Below, one piece after another: positions 1 to 8,161 of a stretch of DNA of 25,834 nucleotides (its first letter is position 1; each line of letters begins with the position of its first letter). The translations under genes were made by a program, and so were the position numbers. A model generated the notes under the pieces. The model made no database searches, had not been told where the DNA came from, and was given only the letters and a program-made list of their open reading frames with translations. The DNA is taken from positions 1 through 25,834 of the forward strand of contig JANQST010000560.1 of the NCBI GenBank assembly GCA_028279155.1. Direction: 5' to 3'. Origin of the DNA: Cyclobacteriaceae bacterium (GTDB taxonomy: Bacteria; Bacteroidota; Bacteroidia; Cytophagales; Cyclobacteriaceae).

Positions 1-390
1 GGCATAAATATCGGAGGTGTAGGTGTTGGCGCTGGTGACGAAGTAATGGGACTGAATATGGCAGTGGTTGGAGTTGGCGCACCGGAAGTGAAAGGAATCA
101 GTATAGCTGGTGTCGTAGGTGGCGATAAAGTGACTGGAATTGCGGTAGCTCCTGCTATGCTTAAAATCGGCGACAAAAACACCGATGAAGATGATGAAAC
201 CGAGTTAAAAGGCATTGCAATTTCAGCATTCAATCACATACGAGGAGACAATAACGGCTTATCTATTGGAATTTTTAATATAGCAAGAGGTGGTAAGGGA
301 ATTCAATTGGGTCTGTTAAACCACAACCCTAACAATCCGAAGGGACTAAGATGGCTACCATTTTTTAATGCGAATTTCAAGAAGAAATAA
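1..390 (+). CDS. GLxIG-repeat surface protein (LA_2272-like), 3' end only
   Basis: The reading frame is open from base 1, so the gene starts before the window; 129 residues are visible. The protein consists of short repeats built on the pattern G-[IL]-x-[IV]-[GA], such as GINIGGVGVGAG, GLNMAVVGVGAP and GISIAGVVGG. It ends in a conserved-looking segment with GLSIGIFNIA, GIQLGLLNHN and GLRWLPFFNA. This is the pattern of the LA_2272-type surface repeat family common in Bacteroidota, where the repeats are thought to form a beta-solenoid. Function is unknown; a cell-envelope location is inferred from the family. A Met at base 46 is internal to the repeat tract and is not the true start. The gene is followed by a strong intrinsic terminator. 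Confidence 0.72.
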   Translation, partial: GINIGGVGVGAGDEVMGLNMAVVGVGAPEVKGISIAGVVGGDKVTGIAVAPAMLKIGDKNTDEDDETELKGIAISAFNHIRGDNNGLSIGIFNIARGGKGIQLGLLNHNPNNPKGLRWLPFFNANFKKK

Positions 391-408
391 CTAGTAAAAA
401 CACCATTA

Positions 409-437
409 AAAAAAGGACGGCCATGCCGTCCTTTTTT
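409..437. terminator. bidirectional intrinsic terminator
   Basis: A 13-bp perfect stem (409-421 paired with 425-437) closes a 3-base loop. The core GGACGGC/GCCGTCC is flanked by an A-run on the left and a T-run on the right, so it can terminate on either strand. It sits between the end of the repeat protein (390) and the end of the convergent permease gene (467), where a shared terminator is expected. Confidence 0.9.
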
Positions 438-466
438 GATTATTAGCCCTCTTCAACTTATGTATC

Positions 467-3076
467 TTACTCTTCTCTCAAGCCCACTACCGGGTTTGCA
501 TTGGCAGGAGCAACGATAGCGCCTGTGATTATTATCAGTGAAATGATAACGATGAATATTCCGCTGATAGAGATTGTGATTGCCGAAACATCAATATAGT
601 ACTTGTAAATCAACCCCAGTACCGCATCAGATATAAAGTATCCTAATCCACAACCAACAATCATTGCGACTGATAACACAATCACAAATGATCTGTTAAT
701 GGTATACAGTAGTTCTTTTAAAGAGGCACCTAATACCTTCCTCACGCTGATCTCTTTGATTCGTTTGGCCACATTGAGTTTAGCAAGAGAAAAGATTCCA
801 ACAATGCTTAGGAAACCTCCTAAAATTGCCATCGCAATAAAGATCTTCTGCAAGTTGCGAGTATCTCGACCCGCTTCACCTAAAGCAAGTTCCTCCTGCA
901 ATCTTCCAGCATAAGGTTTGTCAAGATGCTCATTCCAAATGGCTCGTAATTTCGCATCCACATCCTCTATGTCGCCGGAAGTTACCTTAACCACTAAATG
1001 CCTCAGGCTTGTATCCCTTAATGCAAAAGCAGAAGGACGTAACTCGGAGTCTTCATACACATCGTCAATTATATCTTCAATTATTCCAACAATTTGCTTA
1101 CGATCACCTCCAATTTTTATGACCTGTCCAATTGGCTCTTCATTTTTGAAGAACCTTTCGGCTAAAGACTGACTCACTAGGATACTTTCCTTTTGATCCG
1201 CTTCACTGCCACTAATAAAACTTCGGCCGCCAACGATGTTTACACCCATTAATTCCAGGTATTCAGAACCAACAGCATAATGCCTTATTTCTTCAGAAAG
1301 TGTATCGATTTCCAATAGTTTTGATGTACTAAATCGACCAAACCCACCTACATGATTAAACGTGCCAGCAGTCTGGACTCCGGGGATTTGGTCTACTTCC
1401 TGCTTAACCACATCATAAAATTCTGAGTTACCTAAATAAAGGTCGATCATATCATCATCATCGTAGCCCAAGTGCATTTCTTTCAAAAAGTCAGAATTCT
1501 GAGAAAAAGTAATTCCAGCTGCAAGAACCGCTATCGAGAAACTGTACTGTGCAACTGTTAGCGATCTATTCAACCAATTGACTCCCTTCAATTTTACCGC
1601 CTTTCTCATGATTGAAACAGGCTGAAATTTCCAGGCATATAATGCTGGCAACAGGCCGGCAATTATTGTGGTAACAATCAAGAAACCTAGAACGAAGAGA
1701 ATGATCCCGGTAAGATCAGCATCCTGCAACAAAAAGCTTGCACTAAAGAGCCCAAGGATTGCATCCGAAGTGGAATTGGCTGTGAGCAGAGCAACAATAA
1801 AAGCTAATGCACTTATGATTCCCATTTCAAACAAAAATTGAATCAAAATCTGCCTGCTCCCCGACCCCAATGTTTTTCTTATCCCTATCTCCTTTAAACG
1901 CTTAGCTATCATCGCCATAGACGTATTTGCCAGGTTGAAGCAGGCAGTCAAAAAAATCATGGCTATCAAAACAGTGAAAATAATATAGACCTGGGGCCGC
2001 AGGCGAGCTGTCACATATGATCTGTACAGAAGCTCACTAGCTACCAAAGGTGAAAGGAATGGTACCAATTCGAAGCGACTTATTTTCCGTTCTTCATGAC
2101 CTTCATTTTGTATGGACACGTAACTGTTTATTTCTTCAGTTATTTGCTTGATTCTCGTTGGATTGGCTTTGACATAAATTCCTTCGTAGCGTTTGTTCGT
2201 CCAGTCATTAGGATCAATTTCCATTCCCTGGATATATTCTTTCTGGTTAATAAGCATAGCGAAATCAAAACTGGAATTGAGCGGAATTTTTTGAAATACA
2301 CCGCCTACAGTAAAATCGATTTTCTTCTCACTATGGAAGTAAACAGTAATCGTTTTTCCTAATGCCACTTCATTTCCAAAATACTTCTTTGATTGTCTCT
2401 CGTTAAGATATACCAGCGGTTGATCACCAAAACCTTCAAATGATCCATACCATAAGGGTATTTCAAACATTTCATAAAAGTCCGTCGATATAATTCCGGT
2501 GTATTCGGAAAAAAAATCATTACCAACTTTGATATCCAGAGTCCGTCCAGTGTAACTACTAACAGCATCTATTCCAGCAATGTCGTTTCTGATTTTGCTT
2601 TCTAGTGCAAACGGGGCTATTTCATTCCTTCTCTCAGCACCATTTTCATACGTCATTGCATGAATTCGATACGTATTTTCTGTGCCTTGATAAAATGTAT
2701 CAAACTCAATATTATAAGCATAAATCAGGTAAAGGAAGACACACATACTGAGTGCTAAGCCAAGTCCTGTTACATTGATCAAAACTGACCATTTGTTCTT
2801 CCAAGAATGCCGTAGGGCGAGTTTAAAGTAAGATTTAAATAGAGATAACATAACTGAATTATTTTGAGTTTTTGTCCTTGCGTATGATTTGTAACAGCGG
2901 AAAACATTCCACCAGAAAAAGAACCTGGCTTTCCATACAGGTTCACCTTTATTGATCCTTTTAGAGAAAAATTCTTCCAGATCACCTTCCAGTTCTTCTA
3001 CCCTGTCTGGTCTGCAATACCAGCGAAAAAAACGAAGAGCTAACTCTGGAGGTCGATATGTCTGAGCTACCGACAT
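467..3076 (-). CDS. ABC transporter permease, FtsX/MacB type with PadR-linked prefix domain
   Basis: This 869-residue inner-membrane permease has the family's duplicated plan. Residues 1-75 form the prefix domain found in permeases paired with PadR regulators (PPELALRFFRWYCRPD, then the acidic EELEGDLEEFF). TM1 lies at about 97-120, followed by a periplasmic MacB-like core and a multi-TM FtsX domain containing KRLKEIGIRKTLG. A second core and FtsX domain follow, with the matching KRIKEISVRKVLG. Such proteins work with a separate ATPase, often in export or envelope-stress roles; none is encoded here and the substrate is unknown. The frame stays open 93 bases upstream, but I chose ATG 3076. It matches the usual family start, lies one base after the PadR stop, and is preceded by the Shine-Dalgarno-like AAGGAAGGA inside padR. 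The pair is very likely translationally coupled. Confidence 0.87.
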   Translation of the reverse strand: MSVAQTYRPPELALRFFRWYCRPDRVEELEGDLEEFFSKRINKGEPVWKARFFFWWNVFRCYKSYARTKTQNNSVMLSLFKSYFKLALRHSWKNKWSVLINVTGLGLALSMCVFLYLIYAYNIEFDTFYQGTENTYRIHAMTYENGAERRNEIAPFALESKIRNDIAGIDAVSSYTGRTLDIKVGNDFFSEYTGIISTDFYEMFEIPLWYGSFEGFGDQPLVYLNERQSKKYFGNEVALGKTITVYFHSEKKIDFTVGGVFQKIPLNSSFDFAMLINQKEYIQGMEIDPNDWTNKRYEGIYVKANPTRIKQITEEINSYVSIQNEGHEERKISRFELVPFLSPLVASELLYRSYVTARLRPQVYIIFTVLIAMIFLTACFNLANTSMAMIAKRLKEIGIRKTLGSGSRQILIQFLFEMGIISALAFIVALLTANSTSDAILGLFSASFLLQDADLTGIILFVLGFLIVTTIIAGLLPALYAWKFQPVSIMRKAVKLKGVNWLNRSLTVAQYSFSIAVLAAGITFSQNSDFLKEMHLGYDDDDMIDLYLGNSEFYDVVKQEVDQIPGVQTAGTFNHVGGFGRFSTSKLLEIDTLSEEIRHYAVGSEYLELMGVNIVGGRSFISGSEADQKESILVSQSLAERFFKNEEPIGQVIKIGGDRKQIVGIIEDIIDDVYEDSELRPSAFALRDTSLRHLVVKVTSGDIEDVDAKLRAIWNEHLDKPYAGRLQEELALGEAGRDTRNLQKIFIAMAILGGFLSIVGIFSLAKLNVAKRIKEISVRKVLGASLKELLYTINRSFVIVLSVAMIVGCGLGYFISDAVLGLIYKYYIDVSAITISISGIFIVIISLIIITGAIVAPANANPVVGLREE

Positions 3077-3077
3077 T

Positions 3078-3416
3078 CTATCCTTCCTTCCAGGTAAGCG
3101 CTTGCTTCGGAATCTGGTATCTAAGCTGCTCACGTAACGTTGCGAGTTCGTCCAGTGCCCGGCTGGCATATGGGGTTAAGTAAAACAGCCGTTTTCTTTT
3201 CCCGCCTCTTTCAGCTGTCGATTCACTCATTCTTGATTCTAAAAACCCCTTTTCTTCCAACCTATAAAGTACTGTGTGAATAGCGCTTACATTGATTTTC
3301 TTTCCTGTTTGCTTTTCATATTCGTCAACAATATTGACGGAGTAGGCATTTTCATAAAGCACACCTACCAATAAAAGCACCAGTTCTTCAAAGTTTCCTA
3401 GTTTAATATTTCCCAT
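3078..3416 (-). CDS. PadR family transcriptional regulator
   Basis: A 112-residue winged-helix regulator. It opens with LGNFEELVLLLVGVLYENAYSV, the usual first helices of short PadR proteins. The recognition part follows (VSAIHTVLYRLEEKGFLESR), then the wing with basic residues (GGKRKRLFYLTP) and a short C-terminal helix for dimerisation. Members usually repress their own operon and a linked transporter, and are released by a small ligand or stress. The downstream permease starts one base after the stop codon, so the two form an operon. Two near-identical 21-bp repeats lie just upstream of the start and are the obvious candidate operators for autoregulation. The ligand cannot be read from the sequence. 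Confidence 0.88.
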   Translation of the reverse strand: MGNIKLGNFEELVLLLVGVLYENAYSVNIVDEYEKQTGKKINVSAIHTVLYRLEEKGFLESRMSESTAERGGKRKRLFYLTPYASRALDELATLREQLRYQIPKQALTWKEG

Positions 3417-3422
3417 TTATTA

Positions 3423-3443
3423 CACTATTGTAAGTATTATACT
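3423..3443. promoter_or_regulatory. candidate PadR operator, copy 1
   Basis: The first of two 21-bp units that match at 19 of 21 positions. Each has the 14-mer CACTATTGTAAGTA, two variable A/T bases, then ATACT. Read on the minus strand this copy contains the inverted repeat AGTAT-A-ATACT. It ends 6 bases before the padR start codon, so a bound protein would cover the padR start region. Binding by PadR is inferred from position and symmetry. Confidence 0.55.
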
Positions 3444-3464
3444 GGACGAAGATAAATAAAGTTT

Positions 3465-3485
3465 CACTATTGTAAGTAAAATACT
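3465..3485. promoter_or_regulatory. candidate PadR operator, copy 2
   Basis: The second copy of the 21-bp unit, starting 42 bases (about four helical turns) from the first, so both lie on the same DNA face. Its right end overlaps TACTTTTG (3482-3489), a perfect match to the Bacteroidota -7 element TAnnTTTG pointing towards the DUF3179 lipoprotein gene, although I see no good -33 TTG. A bound regulator could therefore affect transcription in both directions. Confidence 0.5.
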
Positions 3486-3544
3486 TTTGGACCCTTTAAA
3501 GAGTGGATCTTTTTATCTTGTGCCACTCAAAAATTAAAATCGGT

Positions 3545-4351
3545 ATGAAAAAAATCAGCTATCTCTTCATCCTTGTAGTGCTTGGAGCATGTCAGTCTTC
3601 CGATCAAAATGAGCAGGCTAAAGAAACGGTGACACCTAAAAAGCAACGGCCCATCTCGGTTGAGAACGGAAAGATTTTCATGGTTGGTGAAAAGAAAATG
3701 ATGTATGGAGGTAAAGACAGTCTCTCACATTTCGATATATCAAACAGTGAGTTGAAAGATGAGCAGTTTCATTATGGCATTGGTCGTGAGGCATTCCCGG
3801 CACTCCTGGCACCGGCATTTACCACTGTCCAGATGGCAGATACCCAATGGCATGATACCACACGGTTTCTAATCGCCTATGCAGGAGAAGAGGTAAAAGC
3901 TTACTCGGTACCTGATTTAACAAGGCATGAGGTGGTAAACGATATATTGGATGGCAAACCGATTATGGCTGCCTACTGCATTCTTGCTGACCTGGGTGCA
4001 ATTTATGAGCGAACCTATGGTGACAAAGAGCTTACTTTCGCTTTGACTGGCTATACCTACTATGATGATGAGGTTTGGGATGGACTGGACGGATTTGTTT
4101 TCTGGGATCGTGAGACCGAAAGCATGTGGTGGCCGCTTATTGGTCGGGCAGTTTCCGGCTCCTTAAAAGGAGTCTCATTACTGGAAATGGATAAGGCAAA
4201 TTGGGAAGATGCCAATTGGAAAACAGTGAAAGAAAAATACCCAAATGCGCATGTGCTAATAAGCGGTCAGGATTTCGAAAGGCCCATTGAATGGGAGAAA
4301 TATGAAGACGTGAGCGATATAGTAGAAAATTATTCAGCAATTCTCAACTAA
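3545..4351 (+). CDS. DUF3179-family lipoprotein
   Basis: A 268-residue protein. The start was placed at ATG 3545 because it gives a classic lipoprotein signal (MKKISYLFILVVLGAC, lipid-carrying Cys16); the frame is open upstream to 3503 but that adds an unlikely extension. The body matches DUF3179: RHEVVND (about 127-133), YCILADLGAIYER (144-156), LTGYTYYDDEVW, WDRETESMWWPLIGRAVSGSLKG (187-209). The family's function is not known. One oddity: many members have a CPxC-type Cys pair where this protein has C-I-L-A, so only Cys145 remains. It probably sits in the envelope on the periplasmic side. It is followed after 13 bases by an alpha/beta hydrolase, likely the same transcript, and lies divergent from padR. 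Confidence 0.8.
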   Translation: MKKISYLFILVVLGACQSSDQNEQAKETVTPKKQRPISVENGKIFMVGEKKMMYGGKDSLSHFDISNSELKDEQFHYGIGREAFPALLAPAFTTVQMADTQWHDTTRFLIAYAGEEVKAYSVPDLTRHEVVNDILDGKPIMAAYCILADLGAIYERTYGDKELTFALTGYTYYDDEVWDGLDGFVFWDRETESMWWPLIGRAVSGSLKGVSLLEMDKANWEDANWKTVKEKYPNAHVLISGQDFERPIEWEKYEDVSDIVENYSAILN

Positions 4352-4364
4352 TCCATAGTCTTAA

Positions 4365-5312
4365 ATGAAAATTCTCAAACGGGTACTTATCGTTCTGGGC
4401 CTTCTTATCCTGGCAAGTTACGCGTTCATATGCTGGTCACTATCCGGTCGTGTTCTGTTTCCGGAGAGTTCACTTGAAAAAACAAAGTCCAGGATCGTCC
4501 AATACTGGGGTACGACGTATGAAGCATCGATGGCTACCATGCCACCGGCCAAAGACTTTGCGGTAAAATCCAACGATGGATTAAACCTAAGTGGGAAATA
4601 TTTTGCAACCTCAGACAGTTCAACTTGTGTTATAATCTTTGCCCATGGGTGGGGAGCGATGTGGGCCGACATGCTCAAATATGTCACGGTCTTTTCCGAA
4701 TGCAATTGCGATTATGTTATGTATGATCATAGAGCGCATGGAAATAGCGACGGAATATTTGCTACCGGAGGAATCAAGGAAGCCGATGACCTCTGGAAAA
4801 TCACAGATTGGATTCTCGAGTCAAAAGGCATCAACTACTCCCAAGTAGGATGGATAGGGAGTTCGTGGGGAGCAGCCACTACTATCATTGCTGCATCTGA
4901 CTCAAAAAATGTCGGTTTTGTAATTGCAGACTCCCCATTCCAAAATTGGAATTCTGCCGTATTCGAACGCGCAATTAGAGATTATGGAAATGGAATCAAA
5001 ATGATCTCGCCAGGTGTCATGAAAGTAGTTTCAATTCGAGCAGGAGTTGACCTTGAAAACAGTGCATTAAATAAAGCATCTAAGATTGATGAACCCATTT
5101 TACTCATTCATTCAAAAGGCGACAAGCAAACCTCCTCTACCCAGTCTGTGAACGTTTCAAAAAATCTTAAACCAGGAATTTCTCAATTTTTCCATACGGA
5201 ATGGGGGAACGATCATGTGATGGATGTTATAAACAACACGGAGGAATATCGTAAGTATGTAAATGAATTTCTGAAAGAGAAAGCTCCACAATTTTTGAAA
5301 CCGATTAATTAG
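4365..5312 (+). CDS. alpha/beta hydrolase, membrane-anchored
   Basis: A 315-residue serine hydrolase of the BEM46/FrsA-like alpha/beta fold. An N-terminal hydrophobic segment (about 5-26) looks like a single membrane anchor or uncleaved signal. The fold is marked by the oxyanion motif HGWG (94-97), DHRAHGNSDG (121-130), the nucleophile elbow G-S-S-W-G (Ser167), Asp253 in HSKGD and His284 in GNDHV, so the catalytic triad is complete. The substrate is unknown; esterase or peptidase-like activity is typical of relatives. It starts 13 bases after the DUF3179 lipoprotein gene and probably shares its transcript. The next gene is another alpha/beta hydrolase behind an AT-rich palindrome. Confidence 0.82.
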   Translation: MKILKRVLIVLGLLILASYAFICWSLSGRVLFPESSLEKTKSRIVQYWGTTYEASMATMPPAKDFAVKSNDGLNLSGKYFATSDSSTCVIIFAHGWGAMWADMLKYVTVFSECNCDYVMYDHRAHGNSDGIFATGGIKEADDLWKITDWILESKGINYSQVGWIGSSWGAATTIIAASDSKNVGFVIADSPFQNWNSAVFERAIRDYGNGIKMISPGVMKVVSIRAGVDLENSALNKASKIDEPILLIHSKGDKQTSSTQSVNVSKNLKPGISQFFHTEWGNDHVMDVINNTEEYRKYVNEFLKEKAPQFLKPIN

Positions 5313-5331
5313 ATGCAAGCATTGATATATT

Positions 5332-5349
5332 TATTTGATATATCAAATA
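5332..5349. promoter_or_regulatory. 18-bp perfect palindrome upstream of a hydrolase gene
   Basis: TATTTGATATATCAAATA reads the same on both strands. It lies 20 bases after the preceding stop codon and 30 bases before ATG 5380, in the short promoter space of the dienelactone-hydrolase-like gene. A second TTGATATAT half occurs at 5322-5330. It could be an operator or a weak hairpin; it lacks the GC core and T-run of a terminator. Confidence 0.4.
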
Positions 5350-5379
5350 TATTTACACAACGCAAACTCAAATCCGAAA

Positions 5380-6105
5380 ATGAAAAAGTATCTAACATTA
5401 CTCCTGACTATCGCAACTTCTATTTGTGTGGCTCAAGAAAAGGAGCCGGTCAAAAAAACTGTCGAGATTAATACAACCAGTTTTGAATATTATGAATCTC
5501 TTGTTCAATCCAAATCTGTTGTAATCGTATTCCACGATTGGTTTGGAATATCTGATTTAAGTTTTGAAATGTTACAGCGTATCAATGAAGCAGGAATGGA
5601 TGCCATCGCCATGGACTTATACAAGGGCAAATCAGCTAAAACAAACGCAGAAGCACGTGGCTTAATGAATTCTGTTGATATGGCCAATGTTGGAGATTAT
5701 ATGAATCAGGTAGTTGGAGAAGCGACGAAAAAATATGATCAGGTATTTATCTGGGGATTCAGTCTCGGAACACAATTCGCAAGCAGAGCGGCCATTAATA
5801 ACAACACAGAAGTAGCCGGCTTAATCCTATTTTATGGGAACACACCACAGGCTGAAGATCAATTGAATAAAATGACTTTTCCTTCGCTAATGGTTATGGG
5901 ATCTAAGGACAACCCACAAGGAGCAATCCGATTTTATAATGCGCTTAACAAGGAAAAAACGTATGCTACTCTTTTCATTTATCCAAATGCAAGGCATGCA
6001 TTTGCTCAAAAGCTCTTCAATGGGGGTGCGAATTATGATGAGGAAGCCAAAAAGACCACTTTCGATTTAGCTTTTCGATTTATTGAGGAGAATACTTCGG
6101 AGTAA
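5380..6105 (+). CDS. dienelactone hydrolase family protein, exported
   Basis: A 241-residue alpha/beta hydrolase with a Sec signal peptide (MKKYLTLLLTIATSICVAQ, probable cleavage near residue 18), hence periplasmic or surface. The family pattern is visible: HDWFGISD (52-59) in the oxyanion region, nucleophile G-F-S-L-G with Ser128, Asp177 in GSKDN, and His206 in NARHAF. Classical dienelactone hydrolases use Cys as nucleophile; here it is Ser, as in many bacterial relatives of unknown substrate. ATG 5380 was chosen over an upstream in-frame TTG (5335) because it begins the signal peptide. The TTG falls inside the 18-bp palindrome. The gene ends 7 bases from the convergent response regulator. 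Confidence 0.82.
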   Translation: MKKYLTLLLTIATSICVAQEKEPVKKTVEINTTSFEYYESLVQSKSVVIVFHDWFGISDLSFEMLQRINEAGMDAIAMDLYKGKSAKTNAEARGLMNSVDMANVGDYMNQVVGEATKKYDQVFIWGFSLGTQFASRAAINNNTEVAGLILFYGNTPQAEDQLNKMTFPSLMVMGSKDNPQGAIRFYNALNKEKTYATLFIYPNARHAFAQKLFNGGANYDEEAKKTTFDLAFRFIEENTSE

Positions 6106-6112
6106 AAGTCCG

Positions 6113-6799
6113 TTAACCTTCCACTTCCAAAACGAATCCCTTTCCATGAACATTCCGAATCTTTACGGACGGATCATCACTCAAATATTTTCGGAGCTTA
6201 GAAATGAAAACATCCATACTCCTACGACTGAAATAATCGTTCTCACCCCAGAGTGTTTTTAGCGTAGTTTTTCGATCCAGAATTTTTCCTTGGCAATCAC
6301 ACAATGCTCGAAGAACATCAGCTTCTTTTGTCGTGATGGTGCGTTTGGTCTCCGCTATAATCAATTGTTGATTTTCATAATCAAAAGAGTACTTCCCGAT
6401 CTTATAGGTTGTCGCGTTTGTTCTTGAGCTTAGCCGAGAACGTTTGACTATAGCGTTGATTCTTGCCATCAGTTCTTCCTCATCCACCGGTTTGACAATG
6501 TAATCGTCTGCCCCAATCCTAAACCCTTTCAACTTATCAACTTTAAGCGCTCTTGCAGTAAGGAAAATTACCGGGATTTGTTCATCTACTTTTTTTATCT
6601 GCTCTGCAACGAAAAAACCATCATGCTTAGGCATCATAACATCCAGAATACAAAGGTCAAAATTTCCCTTTTGAAAGACTTTAATAGCTTCTTCCCCATC
6701 CTTCGTTAGTGTTACTTCAAAATCATTCATCTCAAGGTACTCATGAAGGACATACCCCAGGTTTTTATCATCTTCCGCAAGCAAAATTCTTGTTCCCAT
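6113..6799 (-). CDS. OmpR/PhoB-family response regulator
   Basis: A 228-residue two-component regulator. The receiver domain (about 3-120) has the acidic pair Asp10/Asp11, phosphoacceptor Asp53 in ILDVMMP, Thr81 in FLTAR and Lys103 in VKP. The C-terminal half is an OmpR-type winged helix (about 130-226, ending VRNVHGKGFVLEV-like: KIRNVHGKGFVLE). It is encoded directly behind its histidine kinase: the kinase stop codon is at 6802-6800 and this ATG at 6799, with no gap. OmpR-type proteins bind tandem direct repeats about 10-11 bp apart, and exactly such an array (TTAAC x4) lies upstream of the kinase gene. Targets are otherwise unknown. Confidence 0.92.
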   Translation of the reverse strand: MGTRILLAEDDKNLGYVLHEYLEMNDFEVTLTKDGEEAIKVFQKGNFDLCILDVMMPKHDGFFVAEQIKKVDEQIPVIFLTARALKVDKLKGFRIGADDYIVKPVDEEELMARINAIVKRSRLSSRTNATTYKIGKYSFDYENQQLIIAETKRTITTKEADVLRALCDCQGKILDRKTTLKTLWGENDYFSRRSMDVFISKLRKYLSDDPSVKIRNVHGKGFVLEVEG

Positions 6800-8095
6800 T
6801 TAAGCTACGGGAAATTGAACAGTGAAAATACTTCCATGATTAGGACTGCTCTCAAGGTTGATCTTCCCTTTGTGTGCGTCTACCACACTTTTCACATAAC
6901 TCAACCCCAAGCCAAAACCTTTAATATCAGGAATATTGTGCGATTTCGCTCGATAGAACTTGTCGAATATAAACTTCTGAACCTCCTCACTTATGCCTAT
7001 ACCATTGTCTCGAATACTTAACACCAATCCATCCGACCGCTCCGAAGTAGTCACCTCTATCTCAGGCGCTCCTTCTGTGTACTTCTGTGCATTGTCCATT
7101 AGGTTATAGATAATGTTCTTCAGGTGGGTTTCATCCGCATACAATCTTGGATTGCTCGCATGTAGCTTCAGATTAAGTGTTCCACCTCTTTCTTTTATCA
7201 GCAGCTCAAAATTTTTGGACACAGTAAACAATAGATCGTGTAAGTCGAGTTCCTTCTTCTCTAGTTTGAAATTTCCAGAATCCACCAGCGCTACCTGGAG
7301 TACTTTGTCAACCTGACTTTTCAATCGCTTGCCTTCCGTTTCAATAACTCCAACATATTTCGAAAGACGATTTGAATTCTTAACTTCTTTTGATTTCTTG
7401 AGCATTCCGGAAGCTAAATCAATAGAGAAAATGGGCGTCTTAAACTCGTGCGTAAGGTTGTTCACGAAATCATTTTTCATTTCAGACAATCTCTTCTGAC
7501 GATTTACAACATATACGATGTAAGCAAAACATCCAATGATCAACCCAATGAGAGTAAATGACGTGATCATCAAAGGGTTTGAAACCAGGATCACAGAACC
7601 AACTTTATTCGGATAGTTGATGGTGAAATCAAAAGCAGTTCGCTCAGGACCACACAAACAAACCAGGTGGTTTTTTGTGCCAATGTCCTTTAGAGTTGTC
7701 ATGTTCATATGAGAATCATAATGATGATATTGACAGGGAGTGTTATCGGCCACAATTCCCTTCATTTCATAATCAATCTTTAAATTCTTGTTCAGTAAAA
7801 TATTCTCTAGCCTTTGCCTTGCTTCTTCTACCAGCGGATCATCGTGGCTGATGTCATTCGATGTGACGAAGAATTCTATTTCTCCTTTATAGTTGCGTAG
7901 CTTTTTGACCACCTCACGATCATGTCTGATCTCCGATTTCAATTCCATTAACAAATCCGGGATAATTGTATTGAAACGCTCCCTATAGACCGTAATGTCT
8001 TTATTAATCAAATTAACCTGAACCCATAACAGGCCTATCATAGCTGTAGCTGCTATACCAATTACAAGGATTATCCATCGTCTTGAAAGCCACAT
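6800..8095 (-). CDS. sensor histidine kinase
   Basis: A 431-residue membrane kinase partnered with the adjoining regulator. TM1 is at about 7-27 and TM2 at about 168-196, leaving a periplasmic sensor of roughly 140 residues. The HisKA motif NLTHEFKTP carries phospho-His216. The ATPase domain shows the N-box NLMDNAQKYT (Asn335), the G1 box DNGIG (363-367) and the G2 box GFGLGLS (393-399). The sensor has no domain I recognise but contains a Cys/His cluster: Cys121, His124, His125, His129, Cys146 and Cys148 (the last two as CLC), which could bind metal or respond to redox. The divergent neighbour encodes a protein with a heavy-metal-binding motif, so metal or thiol sensing is a reasonable guess but unproved. 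Confidence 0.9.
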   Translation of the reverse strand: MWLSRRWIILVIGIAATAMIGLLWVQVNLINKDITVYRERFNTIIPDLLMELKSEIRHDREVVKKLRNYKGEIEFFVTSNDISHDDPLVEEARQRLENILLNKNLKIDYEMKGIVADNTPCQYHHYDSHMNMTTLKDIGTKNHLVCLCGPERTAFDFTINYPNKVGSVILVSNPLMITSFTLIGLIIGCFAYIVYVVNRQKRLSEMKNDFVNNLTHEFKTPIFSIDLASGMLKKSKEVKNSNRLSKYVGVIETEGKRLKSQVDKVLQVALVDSGNFKLEKKELDLHDLLFTVSKNFELLIKERGGTLNLKLHASNPRLYADETHLKNIIYNLMDNAQKYTEGAPEIEVTTSERSDGLVLSIRDNGIGISEEVQKFIFDKFYRAKSHNIPDIKGFGLGLSYVKSVVDAHKGKINLESSPNHGSIFTVQFPVA

Positions 8096-8161
8096 AACAG
8101 TCTGTAATTTAAAAAGTTACAAAATCCAAAGCGCTTTTCCGAATTCGTTTTTTACATTTCA

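Noticed and set aside
3077..3169. N-terminal extension of the permease to the ATG at 3169
   Set aside because: It lies inside padR in another frame, adds residues unlike the family's start, and a better ATG with AAGGAAGGA upstream exists at 3076.
3423..3485. The two 21-bp repeats as a minimal CRISPR array
   Set aside because: There are only two copies, with a 21-bp spacer and no cas genes; their promoter position fits an operator.
5313..5379. Reading the AT palindrome as a terminator for the upstream hydrolase
   Set aside because: The stem has almost no GC pairs and no T-run follows it.
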